64,000 nucleotides of DNA. Origin: Aotearoamyces nothofagi (taxonomy: Eukaryota; Ascomycota; Leotiomycetes; Leotiales; Tympanidaceae). The stretch is from the NCBI GenBank assembly GCA_015345905.1, contig JADDTR010000001.1:1116001-1180000 (forward strand), written 5' to 3'. Shown piece after piece: positions 21,582 to 31,775 of the stretch. The notes under the pieces were generated by a model, which saw only the letters and a list, made by a program, of their open reading frames with translations, had not been told where the DNA came from and did not search any database. Position 1 is the first letter of the stretch. Each line of letters starts with the position of its first letter. A program made the position numbers and the translations under genes.

Positions 21582-22846
21582 GTCCCCATGTGCTGTCCCC
21601 TCTGCTGTACTGTATGTACACCTTCTCGTGCTCCGTTGCTATTGGAAACCTTCTCTTGCCACGGATTATCTTCCCATAGCCAATATATATATATATATAT
21701 CTATATCTAGATGCTCAAGTACTATACAGGTACATCCACTCACTACCTTTGAGGTCTACCGCTCTGATCTCGGGTTGCCGGGCAAATCAGACAGCAGCAG
21801 TCTTCTCGGCGTCACAGCACCTTGCTCCACGGCATCTTGCTCCCGCCCTTCTGAACAACAATACATTTGCTTCTTATGGCCTGCCACTTCTCGGTTGCAC
21901 CAGTGCCGCCTCATCGTGGCTCTCTAGCGCTCCTCTCCCCCTCACGCGTTGGCCACGGAGTCGGCCGTGGCGGGCCAACACGAGCGGCAGATGGCTCGTT
22001 GCTCGTCGCACTCCGCATCCCCACACCCCACACCCCGACGTGCAGCATGTGCAGCAGGTGCCATGTGTGCCACTTCCGTCAACGCCATTTGCCGTGGAGC
22101 CTGCGCAATCCGAAGATGCAACTCATCCACAGGCCAACCTAAGGCAACCCAAGGCAACTCACCGCAACTCACCGCACCTCGTAGCCCCTCCACCCCTCGC
22201 AGCTCCCAGCGGCCTTCCCTTCCCGTCTCCCCCTACCGATGTATTGACTCCCCTGGCCACATTTCAGTGCTTGGAGTCGGCATAGACTGCAAAGGCTGCC
22301 ACGAGTTAGGCTGGTTGAATCCCTCTGCTAGGCTAAGACTCAAGTGGCCATGATAAATGTCCTCGCGTAGATCGCCCATCATCATTGTCATCATGGCATG
22401 TATATTAATTACTTCTTCGACAACGCTACGCATTCGTCGAGAGCTCACTGAAAGCAGATTACAATTCGGCAGTCGTTGGCCAGGTGCTGGACATGCATAT
22501 CACCAGGTAATTGTGGCAGGAACTGAGGTAGTCGAGGGATGCTTTCAACCTTCCCATTATCCTTTGGACTCCGACTGCACTCTCTCTCTCTCTCGGCTTC
22601 TCACGTACGGTGTCACGTGTCTACGCGAGGAACAGTGGCCGATCCTGCTTGGCTCAAGCGCGTCTGTTGACATGGGTTTGGCCTTTGACCTGTTTGGCAG
22701 TCAAGCTATCCTGGATATTCCCTCACATTGCCACAGTACATATGCCTATTGGTGAACTTGCGAGGCCATCCCAAGTCATGCTTTAACGCTATCAACTAGC
22801 TGAACAGACAATGCTTATGGTATCTACAGCTCGTACTTCTATTTCA

Positions 22847-23621
22847 TTATGCGTCGGACTGTACTGTTTGCTGCAAGCCATTGTCAGTTGTTGAGTATGG
22901 ATCAAAGCGGGGGATATCTCTCACCACAAGCCAGTCCATTCCCTCGTCAACACCGCTGCCATCCACTGCTGAGCAAGCCACAATGCTCCAATTTCGATCT
23001 CTTAACTCCCCAAGCTTCAATGCCTCTGATATTGCCCCGGCTCCCTTGGCTCCTGGCTGGTCTTGTTTATTCGCAAACACAAGTAATGCTGCATCCTTGA
23101 GCTCATCCTCGTTAAGCATCGCTGCCAATTCTTCCGATGCCGTACCTAAGCGATCAATGTCTGTTGAGTCGATTACGAATATTACTGCTGCTGTGTTTGC
23201 GTAGTAGCACCTCCAGTAAGGACGGATGCTTGTTTGCCCTCCTAAATCCTAAAGGTTGTCAGGCGTGTTTGCTTCTGTACAGACAAAGAAAAGGACGTAC
23301 CCAAACATTGAAGTTCAGATTTTTATATGTAACAGATTCCACGTTGAAGCCGATCGTTGGTATCGTTGTTACTACTTCTCCTATCTATAAAGCGCATCAG
23401 TCAATGCTACAGGGCACAGTACTAGTGTTGAAATATTACCTTCAATCGGTACAGCAATGTGGTCTTTCCGGCGTTATCCTAAAAGCGGCAGTATCAGCAT
23501 GTGCTTGGGTTACGCACCAGAATTAGAAGTATATAGAGCGACCTACCAAGCCTAAAATCAGGATTCTAATCTCCTTTTTTGAGAACAGGAAGCCAGAGAG
23601 CCATGACATGCCGGCACCCAT
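22847..23621 (-). CDS. ARL1: ARF-like GTPase ARL1
   Basis: Five exons (23621-23547, 23478-23440, 23384-23301, 23248-22925, 22870-22847) join to 181 residues, the standard ARL1 length. [10 protein letters not shown] carries Gly2 for N-myristoylation. GTP-binding motifs are GLDNAGKTT, the switch I threonine in [22 protein letters not shown] and [12 protein letters not shown]1 sits on trans-Golgi membranes and recruits GRIP-domain golgins. The last intron (22871-22924) is 54 nt, in frame and free of stops, so unspliced reading would insert 18 residues before the true end QTVQSDA. The third intron of the gene spans 23249-23300. Exons 1-3 are only 25, 13 and 28 codons long. Confidence 0.93.
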
Positions 23622-24264
23622 GATGGTCTACCAGCTGCTGTCCGTCCTTCCTCACACTCCTTGGTCGCTAGCAAGTGTTGCTACGCAAATGAAGCGTTCA
23701 AGAGATTCAAAATACTGACTTGTATATTAGGTAGTGCTGGTAATGTGTACCTGCGACCGGGTTGGCATAGAAATGTTGTAGAGGGTGCTTTCTAAGATGC
23801 GTCCCCAGACTTACTTAAGCCGCCTTCATCATTACTGCCTTAGTCACCAGGTATCAATAAATCCTGAACATCACTAGCTCTGCAAGTCGTGTAGCGCGTA
23901 TTTAAACTTCACTTTACGATACTATTTGCGAATAGCCGCGCTCCCACAACGAAGTTGGCGGAAAAACAAAGGGCCGACATTAAACGCGATCGACCGAGAT
24001 CTTACCGCCATGGATAACCCTAGAGATGTAACATCTTGGCGCAAGAGCAATAAGATAGTTGCGTACGGTGTCAAGAGTAGTGGGCTCAAGTATAGGGCTA
24101 AACCTGAGCCGCCACTTCCCAAAAGACGCGGATCTCAATCCAACACCACTCGAACAGCAAAAGCTCCTCTTCACACAGCTCCTAGCGGCAGTGCTCCGAG
24201 CAACAGCAACAGTGCTCCTTTGCCAGCTCATAGGTTCAGAGGTGACATTTTCGAGAGTGACAAC
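23622..24264. promoter_or_regulatory. Divergent promoter ARL1 / ARP8
   Basis: 643 bp between opposing start codons. The right half is also open in the ARP8 frame (see that entry), so the real untranscribed part may be shorter. Confidence 0.55.
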
Positions 24265-26493
24265 ATGGTCGGAAAGAAGTCAGGGAAGGCTCTTCAGCTT
24301 GAAGAAGGCCTCGAGCGAACGGATAATGGCATGAAGCAGACAAGCTTTCCGGAGGTCCAAATGATCAACCAGAAGAATTACTACACTGAATACATGAAAC
24401 GCGATGATCAGATATTAGCACTTCGCCTCCAGCAGGAGGCTGGCAGAGAGAAGATGATTCGGAATGCGAAAGATCGAGATCGGGCTCTCGCACGAACAGG
24501 CAACACAGACGTTCCAGGGCTTGCCGCTGATAATGGAGATTTTGTTGAGGATGAAGCTGGCACAACTGCAGCTGAAGGCTACGACGCGTCGAGAACTATC
24601 ATCATACATCCTGGAAGCCAAAATCTTCGCATTGGTTTCGGTAGTGATGCCTTGCCAAAGACGATCACGATGTGTAGTGCAAGCAAGGGCTACACGCCAG
24701 AATACAAAGAGGATGAGCCACGGCCCAAGCGCCAGAAGACGGACGTAACACCGGAACAGCAATTCGACGAGGAATGGTCCAAAAAGTATACGAAGATGTC
24801 TAACGATCTCAAAGTTGACATGCGTGCCAACAAGCGCAAGGTCCTCCCGAACTCAAAGGAGCTTGTTGTCAATTACAACCGTCGCACACCTCCCGAGAAG
24901 ATTCCCGAACACAATGATCCGGCACGGATCGAGTGGACCGATTATAAGAGCGGTGATTTCTTCACGGGTCTTACTGCGCAACGTATTCCCGACGATTCAG
25001 ATCCAAGTTTCGGTTTATTCTGGCCCATTCGGCACGGCTGGCTTAACGAACGAGACTACGTCAGCAGAGAACATTTGAAGTGGGGACTTGATTCAGTGTT
25101 GAGTGGTGCTCTCAAGGAGGAACTAGGGCTGAAGAAGATGGCCCAGTGGGAAGACTACAGCTGTGTCTTCGTTATTCCTGACTTGTACGACAAGAAATAC
25201 GTTGAAAGCCTGCTCGAGCTAGGTCTCAAGGAGTTCGAGTTTAAGAGAGTGTCCTTCATACAAGAAAGTCTTGCAGCAACATTTGGAGCTGGTTATGTTG
25301 GTGGATGCGTGGTTGATGTCGGTGCACAAAAAACCTCGATCTGCTGTGTTGAAGATGGTATGTGCATCGAAGATTCACGGATCAATCTCAAATATGGAGG
25401 TTACGATGTCACCGATACCTTTATGAAGATGATGTTGTATGATCATTTCCCTTACGCTGACATCAACTTATTGCGTCGCTACGATTTTCTTCTTGCTGAA
25501 GAATTGAAAATCAAGTTCTGCACGATGAACCAAGCAGACATCAGCGTTCAGCTTTATAACTTTCACCTTCGCGCCCCTGAAGAGTATACCCGCAAGTACA
25601 ACTTCAAGACATATGATGAGGTTATTCTTGCACCTATGGGCTTCTACGAACCCTCCATCTTCGATAATAGCGAGAAACTTGATGGCCGCCGCAAGATCTT
25701 TGATCGCTCCTATAACGTCTATGACCCTGAAGTTCCAGATGATCCAGTTTCTGCAGCACAACTTGCAATCCTGGGCGCTATTAAGCCATCTGCTGCCGTG
25801 AACGGGCGGTCTCTCGTCGGCAACGGCGAAGCTGTCTCCACTCCAGCAAAAGAGAAATCCCAACCGTTCAATCTCCTCTCACGCTTTGATAGTGATGCTC
25901 TCGGCGGCAACCCAACCCCGGGAACGTCTGCGGCAGCCTCTCCAGCACCAGAGGGCCCTGGCACCCCGAATCCGCCTTCGTTTATCTTCGGTGCCAGTGG
26001 CAATGCGGATAGCCCCGCACCAGCATTCCAATTCAACGGTGGTCCGCACAGCGTGGGCACACCTGTTCCTAATGGCACCGCCTTCAACGACCCTGCTCAC
26101 CGCACTGCTAAAGATGCTGCCATAGAGCGCGACAGCGTTCTCCCTACTGCTCCTCTCGATCAAGCCATCATCACATCTATCACCCACGCCGCAAAAGGTG
26201 ACGAGAAGAAATTCCGCGATCTGATCGGCGGCATCATGGTTATTGGCGGCGGCGCCAAGACACCCGGCTTCGGCCCATTCCTCGAAGAGAGACTCAAGAG
26301 GCTGAGACCTGATTTGGCGGAGAAGATCCTGGTGGGTACCAGTCCGAGGGAGATGGATGGACAGGTAGTAGTCTGGAAGGGCGCCAGCGTCTTTGGAAAG
26401 CTAACTCAAACGAATGACACCTGGATTGGTCCTGTTGAATATGAGAGACTGAACTCTAGGGTCCTTCACCACAAGGTTGCCTGGAATTGGTAA
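24265..26493 (+). CDS. ARP8: Actin-related protein 8, INO80 complex
   Basis: A single exon of 742 residues. Starts MVGKKSGKALQLEEGLERTDN, the conserved beginning of mould ARP8 proteins, followed by NQKNYYTEYMKRDDQILALRLQ, then an actin fold with TIIIHPGSQNLRIGFG (phosphate loop 1), a long insertion with RPKRQKT, CVVDVGAQKTSICCVEDG (phosphate loop 2) and GGIMVIGGGAKTPGF (adenosine region). ARP8 binds nucleosomes and DNA within the INO80 chromatin remodeller in the nucleus. The frame is open upstream, with another ATG at 24010 that would add 85 residues. A Pro/Ala/Ser-rich insertion lies near residues 620-710. Confidence 0.9.
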   Translation: MVGKKSGKALQLEEGLERTDNGMKQTSFPEVQMINQKNYYTEYMKRDDQILALRLQQEAGREKMIRNAKDRDRALARTGNTDVPGLAADNGDFVEDEAGTTAAEGYDASRTIIIHPGSQNLRIGFGSDALPKTITMCSASKGYTPEYKEDEPRPKRQKTDVTPEQQFDEEWSKKYTKMSNDLKVDMRANKRKVLPNSKELVVNYNRRTPPEKIPEHNDPARIEWTDYKSGDFFTGLTAQRIPDDSDPSFGLFWPIRHGWLNERDYVSREHLKWGLDSVLSGALKEELGLKKMAQWEDYSCVFVIPDLYDKKYVESLLELGLKEFEFKRVSFIQESLAATFGAGYVGGCVVDVGAQKTSICCVEDGMCIEDSRINLKYGGYDVTDTFMKMMLYDHFPYADINLLRRYDFLLAEELKIKFCTMNQADISVQLYNFHLRAPEEYTRKYNFKTYDEVILAPMGFYEPSIFDNSEKLDGRRKIFDRSYNVYDPEVPDDPVSAAQLAILGAIKPSAAVNGRSLVGNGEAVSTPAKEKSQPFNLLSRFDSDALGGNPTPGTSAAASPAPEGPGTPNPPSFIFGASGNADSPAPAFQFNGGPHSVGTPVPNGTAFNDPAHRTAKDAAIERDSVLPTAPLDQAIITSITHAAKGDEKKFRDLIGGIMVIGGGAKTPGFGPFLEERLKRLRPDLAEKILVGTSPREMDGQVVVWKGASVFGKLTQTNDTWIGPVEYERLNSRVLHHKVAWNW

Positions 26494-27416
26494 GAGATCG
26501 GGTCTAGCCTTCAAAATCACGGCATCTTGCCCGATGGCGTAATGCAGTGCAACTGTAACTGGCATTATGAAAGATCTATTTTATGGCGTTGAAATGGTGG
26601 CTTCTGTTCAATGTTCACCACAAGGTCTTCGGGGCCAACAGCACGTGGCGTTCAGAGAAGGTATTAAAATCTGTATGTTGTAGGACTAGTCACGGAACCA
26701 TCATATGCTACTAGATAGTCTAGCTATAAAAACGAAATCGAGATTCAAAAACCATGCTCCCGGAACAGCCAATGCTTAATGCAGTGAAAAGCGCATTGTG
26801 CTGCACTCTAGATCACAGGCCATTTGCATAGATGTAGATCGAATCCGGGATTCGAAGGACACTGAATTCAAACCGGAATCTGATACCTCTGGGGCTTGTG
26901 TAGCATACGCTGGAGCTTTCTGTCTTGATGAATGGGAGGCCAAGACGGTTACTTCGGTTCTCAATCGCTACACTGGAAAGAGATGGGCTATACGACTATA
27001 CCGTGGACTGGAGAGACACATCAGAATCAGATATCAACGTGAATCTTTCCCTCGACGACTAGCATAAGAAAGGCTATGGAAGTGATTGAATAAGCTACAG
27101 TCTCTACATATTATCGGCGGGATATGGCAAAAGGGTATTTTGTTTGTTCATCACGGCCATGACTGCTAGGAATTCCAGACTTCATTCGTAGGGCTAGGTA
27201 CGGATGGGGCTCTAGTCACACCTCAAGCAGCTAGAATCGGCAGATTTAGGTGAGATCAAATATTATACTGCTGGATTTTCCCAATTCCTAATATGACGCC
27301 TTAGGCTATGCTATGCCCCCAAACCAATTCCTTCGTCCCCATGGTTGGTAACCTATGCCAGATTCTCAAACCAGCTGTCACCTAGTACATTGTATCATTC
27401 GCTATCCAATTCTCAA
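26494..27416. other. Convergent intergenic region
   Basis: 3' flanks of ARP8 and PAF1. An 89-codon frame (26798-27067) has no family features. Nothing else is seen. Confidence 0.5.
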
Positions 27417-28904
27417 CTATTCGGATTCGGCTTCGGCATCAGCGTCTACATCTGCGTCGCTATTCTGAGCCTCACCGTCTCGCCGTCCTATATCATGTCC
27501 ATCCCTCTCCTGGTCCCCCGATGTCTCGCTCGGCGCTTCCTCGATTGGTTCCACGTAGTATGGATTCTCCGCCCACGATTTCCTGGTTTTGGCCTCTTCA
27601 TCTGTAGGTTCCCTAACTCTAAGATCTAGCAGATCCACCATCTCACTAGTCTCCTCATCTTGGTTGACATTTCCGTATCTCTGCCTGTCAATATTCTTCT
27701 TACGCTGTGGCCGGATCGTACATCTTTGAATTAACGGGTAATAGTACGCAGCACGTTGGTGAGCACCATCCTTGCCATCATTAACAGCGATAACAACCTC
27801 CTCTTGATACTTTTCCGGCTGCAAGTCCACCATCGCAGCCGTTTCGTAAGCCCGAATCCGCTTCAGGCGGAAGCATCTCTGATCCTCACCATTCGTAAAT
27901 GTGTACAGGTCATCATCATCCTTCTCGAGATCTAGCACATCGCATTTACGCTTGAAATTTACGGCATCAGAGGCTGTTTCTGTGAGGAAGAATTCATAGT
28001 CCTGTTCTAATTCAGGGTAAGGATTCCGGTCAGGATCGCGCTCGTATGCTGCAATGGCTTCCTCTCTTGCTTTAGTTTTTTCGTCTGAGGCTATTAATGG
28101 CCGAAGTATACCAGATTCAAGTCGTGTATCGTAGACATTGGAGGGAGGAACCGGGTTGTTTTGGAATTTGATAGTTATGTACCCACCTGGGTCTGGGAAG
28201 GCGTCCAAGTCTGGCATGATTGGGTAACTTTCGAGTAGTTTCACATTGCGCTTTGTTGGGTGCCTGACTCGGCTGGGATCCGTAAGGTTCATTGCAGTAA
28301 TCTGGAAGCTTCGTTCGACAGATGCCAATATGTACTCGGGAGATTCTTTATCGACATTATTGGGGAGTCTCTTGACCTTCGACCCAGTGCTATGTATCAG
28401 ACTCTTAGATGTCGTTGAATCGAATCGAGACTTAGATGTGTGTGAAGATATGTATTCGGTCCGGCGCAGAAAGGAGACACCAGATTCAGAGGTTTTGGGC
28501 TTTCCAAGGGAATTAAGGGGTCGCAGGAGTTGACGATCATGGGGATGGGGTGCTGGAGGATATAATGGAGCTTGAATGGCTGAGTAGACAGAAATTAGCC
28601 CTCGCACTTGTTAATTATGCTCTTGTCACTTACAACTCTCATCTCCGTCGAAAACACCTGGCATGCCCACTAAGTCCAAGGGCATACCCAATTCCGCATC
28701 GGCTTCAATGTTCAAGGGCTGTTCGCGCGCCAGTCGAGACGCAAACCCGGGAGTGGTGTATTGTCCGCTAGATAGGCCAGTATTGGGTATCTCGAGCAGC
28801 TTCGGTGGGTTAGGAGGAGGAGGCAGGGTATTGGAGAACCGTATGCGAGCGATGTAGTCTTGGTGTATCATACGGTCAGCACCACGGGAGGCTGAGGCCG
28901 CCAT
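27417..28904 (-). CDS. PAF1: RNA polymerase II-associated factor 1 (PAF1 complex)
   Basis: Two exons (28904-28634 and 28579-27417) with a 54-nt intron give 477 residues. The N-terminus holds the PAF1 signature DYIARIRFSNTLPPPPNPPKL. The middle contains the conserved LLRPLNSLGKP and SFLRRTEYISSH blocks, and the C-terminus is Asp/Glu-rich (DADVDADAEAESE), as in other PAF1 proteins. The PAF1 complex travels with elongating Pol II and promotes histone H2B ubiquitination and H3K4/K36 methylation. Start at MAASASRGADRM fits orthologues. It is transcribed in the same direction as RER1, about 560 bp downstream of it. Confidence 0.92.
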
Positions 28905-29461
28905 AATTGTGAATGTCAAGAAGATGGCTTAATTCTGAGAGAAGTCGGGATGGTGATGGAGGTTTGAATCTGAAGAATTTCCGTGGTCTTCAATTGTCGC
29001 GAGCGCGAATCTACTAGCGCCGATTTTGAGAAGACGAGGCTGCGAGGCCATCAAATTTCCCGGAGAGGAAATCCCAATATATGCTTTGATGGGTAGGAGC
29101 ATTCTGGAAGGCTTTTCAATGTCTAGTATATCAAAGAGCAATATACTAATTGCCACATATCTTATTTTCAGTATCGGCATATCAAGGAATTTGTGTATTT
29201 CACTATATCATAATCTATCTATAAAGGCAACTAAGCCTTATTTATATAGGGCCATACCAATGCTGCCCACAACCCTAGATGCAGTAACCCCGGCCTAAAG
29301 TATCATCATAGGCAACTAATTATGCAGCTTTACAGCTGCCCGTCCTAGTTCAATACGCAAGTGAACAACGATACGTTTATACATGCATGGCATACCACGA
29401 GACATCGAAATGTTTAGAAGGCGATACTTTTCTAAAGATCTCCCGTGGACGGTCTAGGTAT
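28905..29461. other. Intergenic region PAF1 promoter / RER1 3' flank
   Basis: AT-rich at 29080-29260. No gene recognised. Confidence 0.5.
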
Positions 29462-30224
29462 TTAAGAGCTGTTCTTGGTGTATTTGGCTTTGCCGAAGGA
29501 GAATGGAACATATCGATATTTGATCATGTGTTGGATCTGTCTTCGCACTGTGGACATCTAAGTTAGGTTCTAATCGTCCCAGACGGGTCAGGCCATACAT
29601 ACTCGTCAATGCGAACAAAATAAGCCAGTAGATAACTAGCACAGGCCAGAACACCGGAACGTCGAAGATCGAGAACCATGTGCATACAAAGCCGATAGTA
29701 ATAGCTCTAGTCGCGGAGTACCAGAACTTAAATTCGGGGAGTCGTCGGATGAACGGTCTGAATTCTTCATCCTGCTTCGTTGGTAGACCACCTGCGGCGC
29801 CATCCTCCATCTCGGTCTCCATTGCATCATTCGAGGGGTCGAATTTCGGTTGAAGGAAGGCAAGGAACAAGTTCAGCAGGTAAATACCGAGTGAATACGC
29901 GACTTAAGATCAGTCAGCAAGCTTTCAATCGATGATAAACAGCGTCATATGCATACCAATATACCATCCTTGCGCGATGAATATTCTGAGAAAGAAGATG
30001 AAAAGAAGCGTGCCGGTGCCAAGCCATCTGAAGGGTGTATAGGCAGTTGACTTGTCGAGCCAGCTTTGGTATTGCTGTTCAAGGCAGTGTCAGCAATAGT
30101 ACTATTGACTGCGCGCTGAATAATGGGAGTGTCAGTACAAAGCATATCTACGTACTCTCTGGAATCTTGAGGTCTGCGCAGACACAGCCGCGAAAGGGGT
30201 CTGTTCGGGCTCCAATGAATCCAT
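29462..30224 (-). CDS. RER1: Golgi-to-ER retrieval receptor RER1
   Basis: Four exons (30224-30156, 30074-29957, 29902-29603, 29547-29462; introns 81, 54 and 55 nt) give 190 residues. The family pattern is plain: [16 protein letters not shown], paired hydrophobic segments ([29 protein letters not shown]), the conserved cytosolic [17 protein letters not shown], a second membrane pair and the basic tail [19 protein letters not shown]1 returns escaped ER membrane proteins from the cis-Golgi in COPI vesicles. The acidic stretch [12 protein letters not shown] is typical. Join phases are consistent throughout. Confidence 0.95.
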
Positions 30225-30625
30225 CCTTGCGACTGCTTGGATAATTGACTTAGGTCTGTGGGATCGCGTTGTCTCGATACAGATCCTGTCGAAGTTTTCT
30301 ATCGAGTATGGAGGATCGTTGGCGCAAGGAGTTGGAATCTGTTGAATCGAAATTTCGGGGACACCTGTTTGAACGCGACAGATAGATAATAAATTTGGTG
30401 GCATTCGAGCTTGCACGTGATGCCAGGCCTAGTTCAGCTTCGCGGCAGGGGTAGCTCTAGCCGTGTGAACCATGATTATCCTCGGCAATTGTGGGGATTG
30501 ATATCGGTATCGTATCGATATCTCGGCTTCGACCTGTTCAGCATGACGAAAGACAGCTGCTCGCTGTGCTCCTTTTAAAACATTGGCCTTTCAAGGTTGC
30601 TCTAATACAATAATCAGCTACGGAG
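30225..30625. promoter_or_regulatory. Divergent promoter RER1 / enoyl-CoA hydratase
   Basis: 401 bp between opposing ATGs, with a pyrimidine/GATA-type palindromic stretch (atcggtatcgtatcgatatc near 30502-30521). No gene seen. Confidence 0.5.
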
Positions 30626-31572
30626 ATGAATGCCATAAAATATATGAGACCCTGCGTCTCTCAATTCAAGTCTTGGGCTTTACCTAAGGTAACGCGCCTA
30701 TATACAGCGCACGCATTCGCAACCCGCTCATATGACTACATCATCACAACAGAGCCGCGACCAGGCGTTGGCCAAAGTAAGTATAATATCTTTGCTTGCC
30801 TCTCTGCCTCTCCCAAACCACGGCAGTTAATGGCAAGTCAGTAACGCTCAATCGGCCCAAAGCACTTAATGCGCTTTCGACTCCTCTCATAACCGAGCTC
30901 AACTCTGCCCTTCAGGAATTTCAAGCTCAGCCATCCATCAAGGTCGTTGTACTCACCGGATCCGAGCGAGCGTTTGCTGCGGGTGCCGATATTAAAGAAA
31001 TGGCTCCCCTCGTATTTTCTGAAGCCTACACCACCTCCTTCATCGAATCTTGGTCTGATCTAACTAGCTTCCTCAAGAAGCCTCTAATTGCAGCTGTCTC
31101 CGGCCATGCACTTGGCGGTGGATGTGAACTTGCCCTAATGTCGGATATCCTCTACTGTACCGAAGGCGCGAACTTCGGGCAACCCGAAATCAAACTTGGA
31201 GTGATACCTGGAGCTGGTGGGAGTCAGAGACTAACTAGAGCTATCGGAAAGAGTAAAGCGATGGAACTGATTCTGACTGGGGGGACCTTTAACGGCATAG
31301 AAGCTGAGAAATGGGGTGTTGCTGCACGGGCATTCAAGACCTGGGATGAATTAATAGAGGGCACATTGGCAACTGCGGGGACAATTGCAGGCTACAGCAA
31401 GGTTGCGGTGCAGGCAGCAAAGGAGGTGGTGAACAAGAGCCAAGATTTGCCATTAAGGGACGGCGTAGAGTATGAGAGGAGAGTGTTCCACAGCTTGTTT
31501 GGTAGTAAAGATCAGAAGATTGGGATGACTGCGTTCGCAGAGAAGAAGAAGGCTGAGTGGACACATGAGTGA
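30626..31572 (+). CDS. Mitochondrial enoyl-CoA hydratase
   Basis: Two exons (30626-30776 and 30827-31572; 50-nt intron) give 298 residues. It hydrates 2-enoyl-CoA in fatty-acid and branched-chain amino-acid breakdown. Residues 1-35 are Arg/Lys-rich without acidic residues, a mitochondrial presequence. The crotonase fold shows VTLNRPKALNAL, the oxyanion-hole FAAGADIKEM, SGHALGGGCELALMSD and QPEIKLGVIPGAGGSQRL. The two catalytic glutamates (in GGGCEL and QPEI) are both present. This matches the short-chain ECHS1/crotonase type rather than an isomerase. Confidence 0.92.
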
Positions 31573-31775
31573 AGAAAGAATTCCATCGTGATTACAACAA
31601 GTATATTTGTTGTGGTTTACAATGAATAGCTATCCTAGAGCAGACCAAACCTTCTATACACCGATTGCACTGTTCGCTGCTCCAAGATGCCCAGATAGCC
31701 CACCGAATGCGCCTCGTACAACCCAACCCACATGCTCATAACTCATCTAAAAATGCGAGGGAACCGTTTACACAT

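Larger units (their letters stand above)
19887..22846. other. 3-kb repeat-rich gene-free tract
   Basis: GC-rich DNA crowded with unrelated short tandem repeats (separate entries). Open frames of 130-230 codons occur on both strands but are low-complexity (Cys, Pro, Ser, Thr, Arg) and overlap each other, as expected of chance frames in GC-rich repeats. The first few hundred bases are the catalase promoter. No RNA gene was recognised. Confidence 0.6.

Noticed and set aside
26798-27067. 89-codon frame after ARP8
   Set aside because: No recognisable motif, no splice or promoter support; likely chance.
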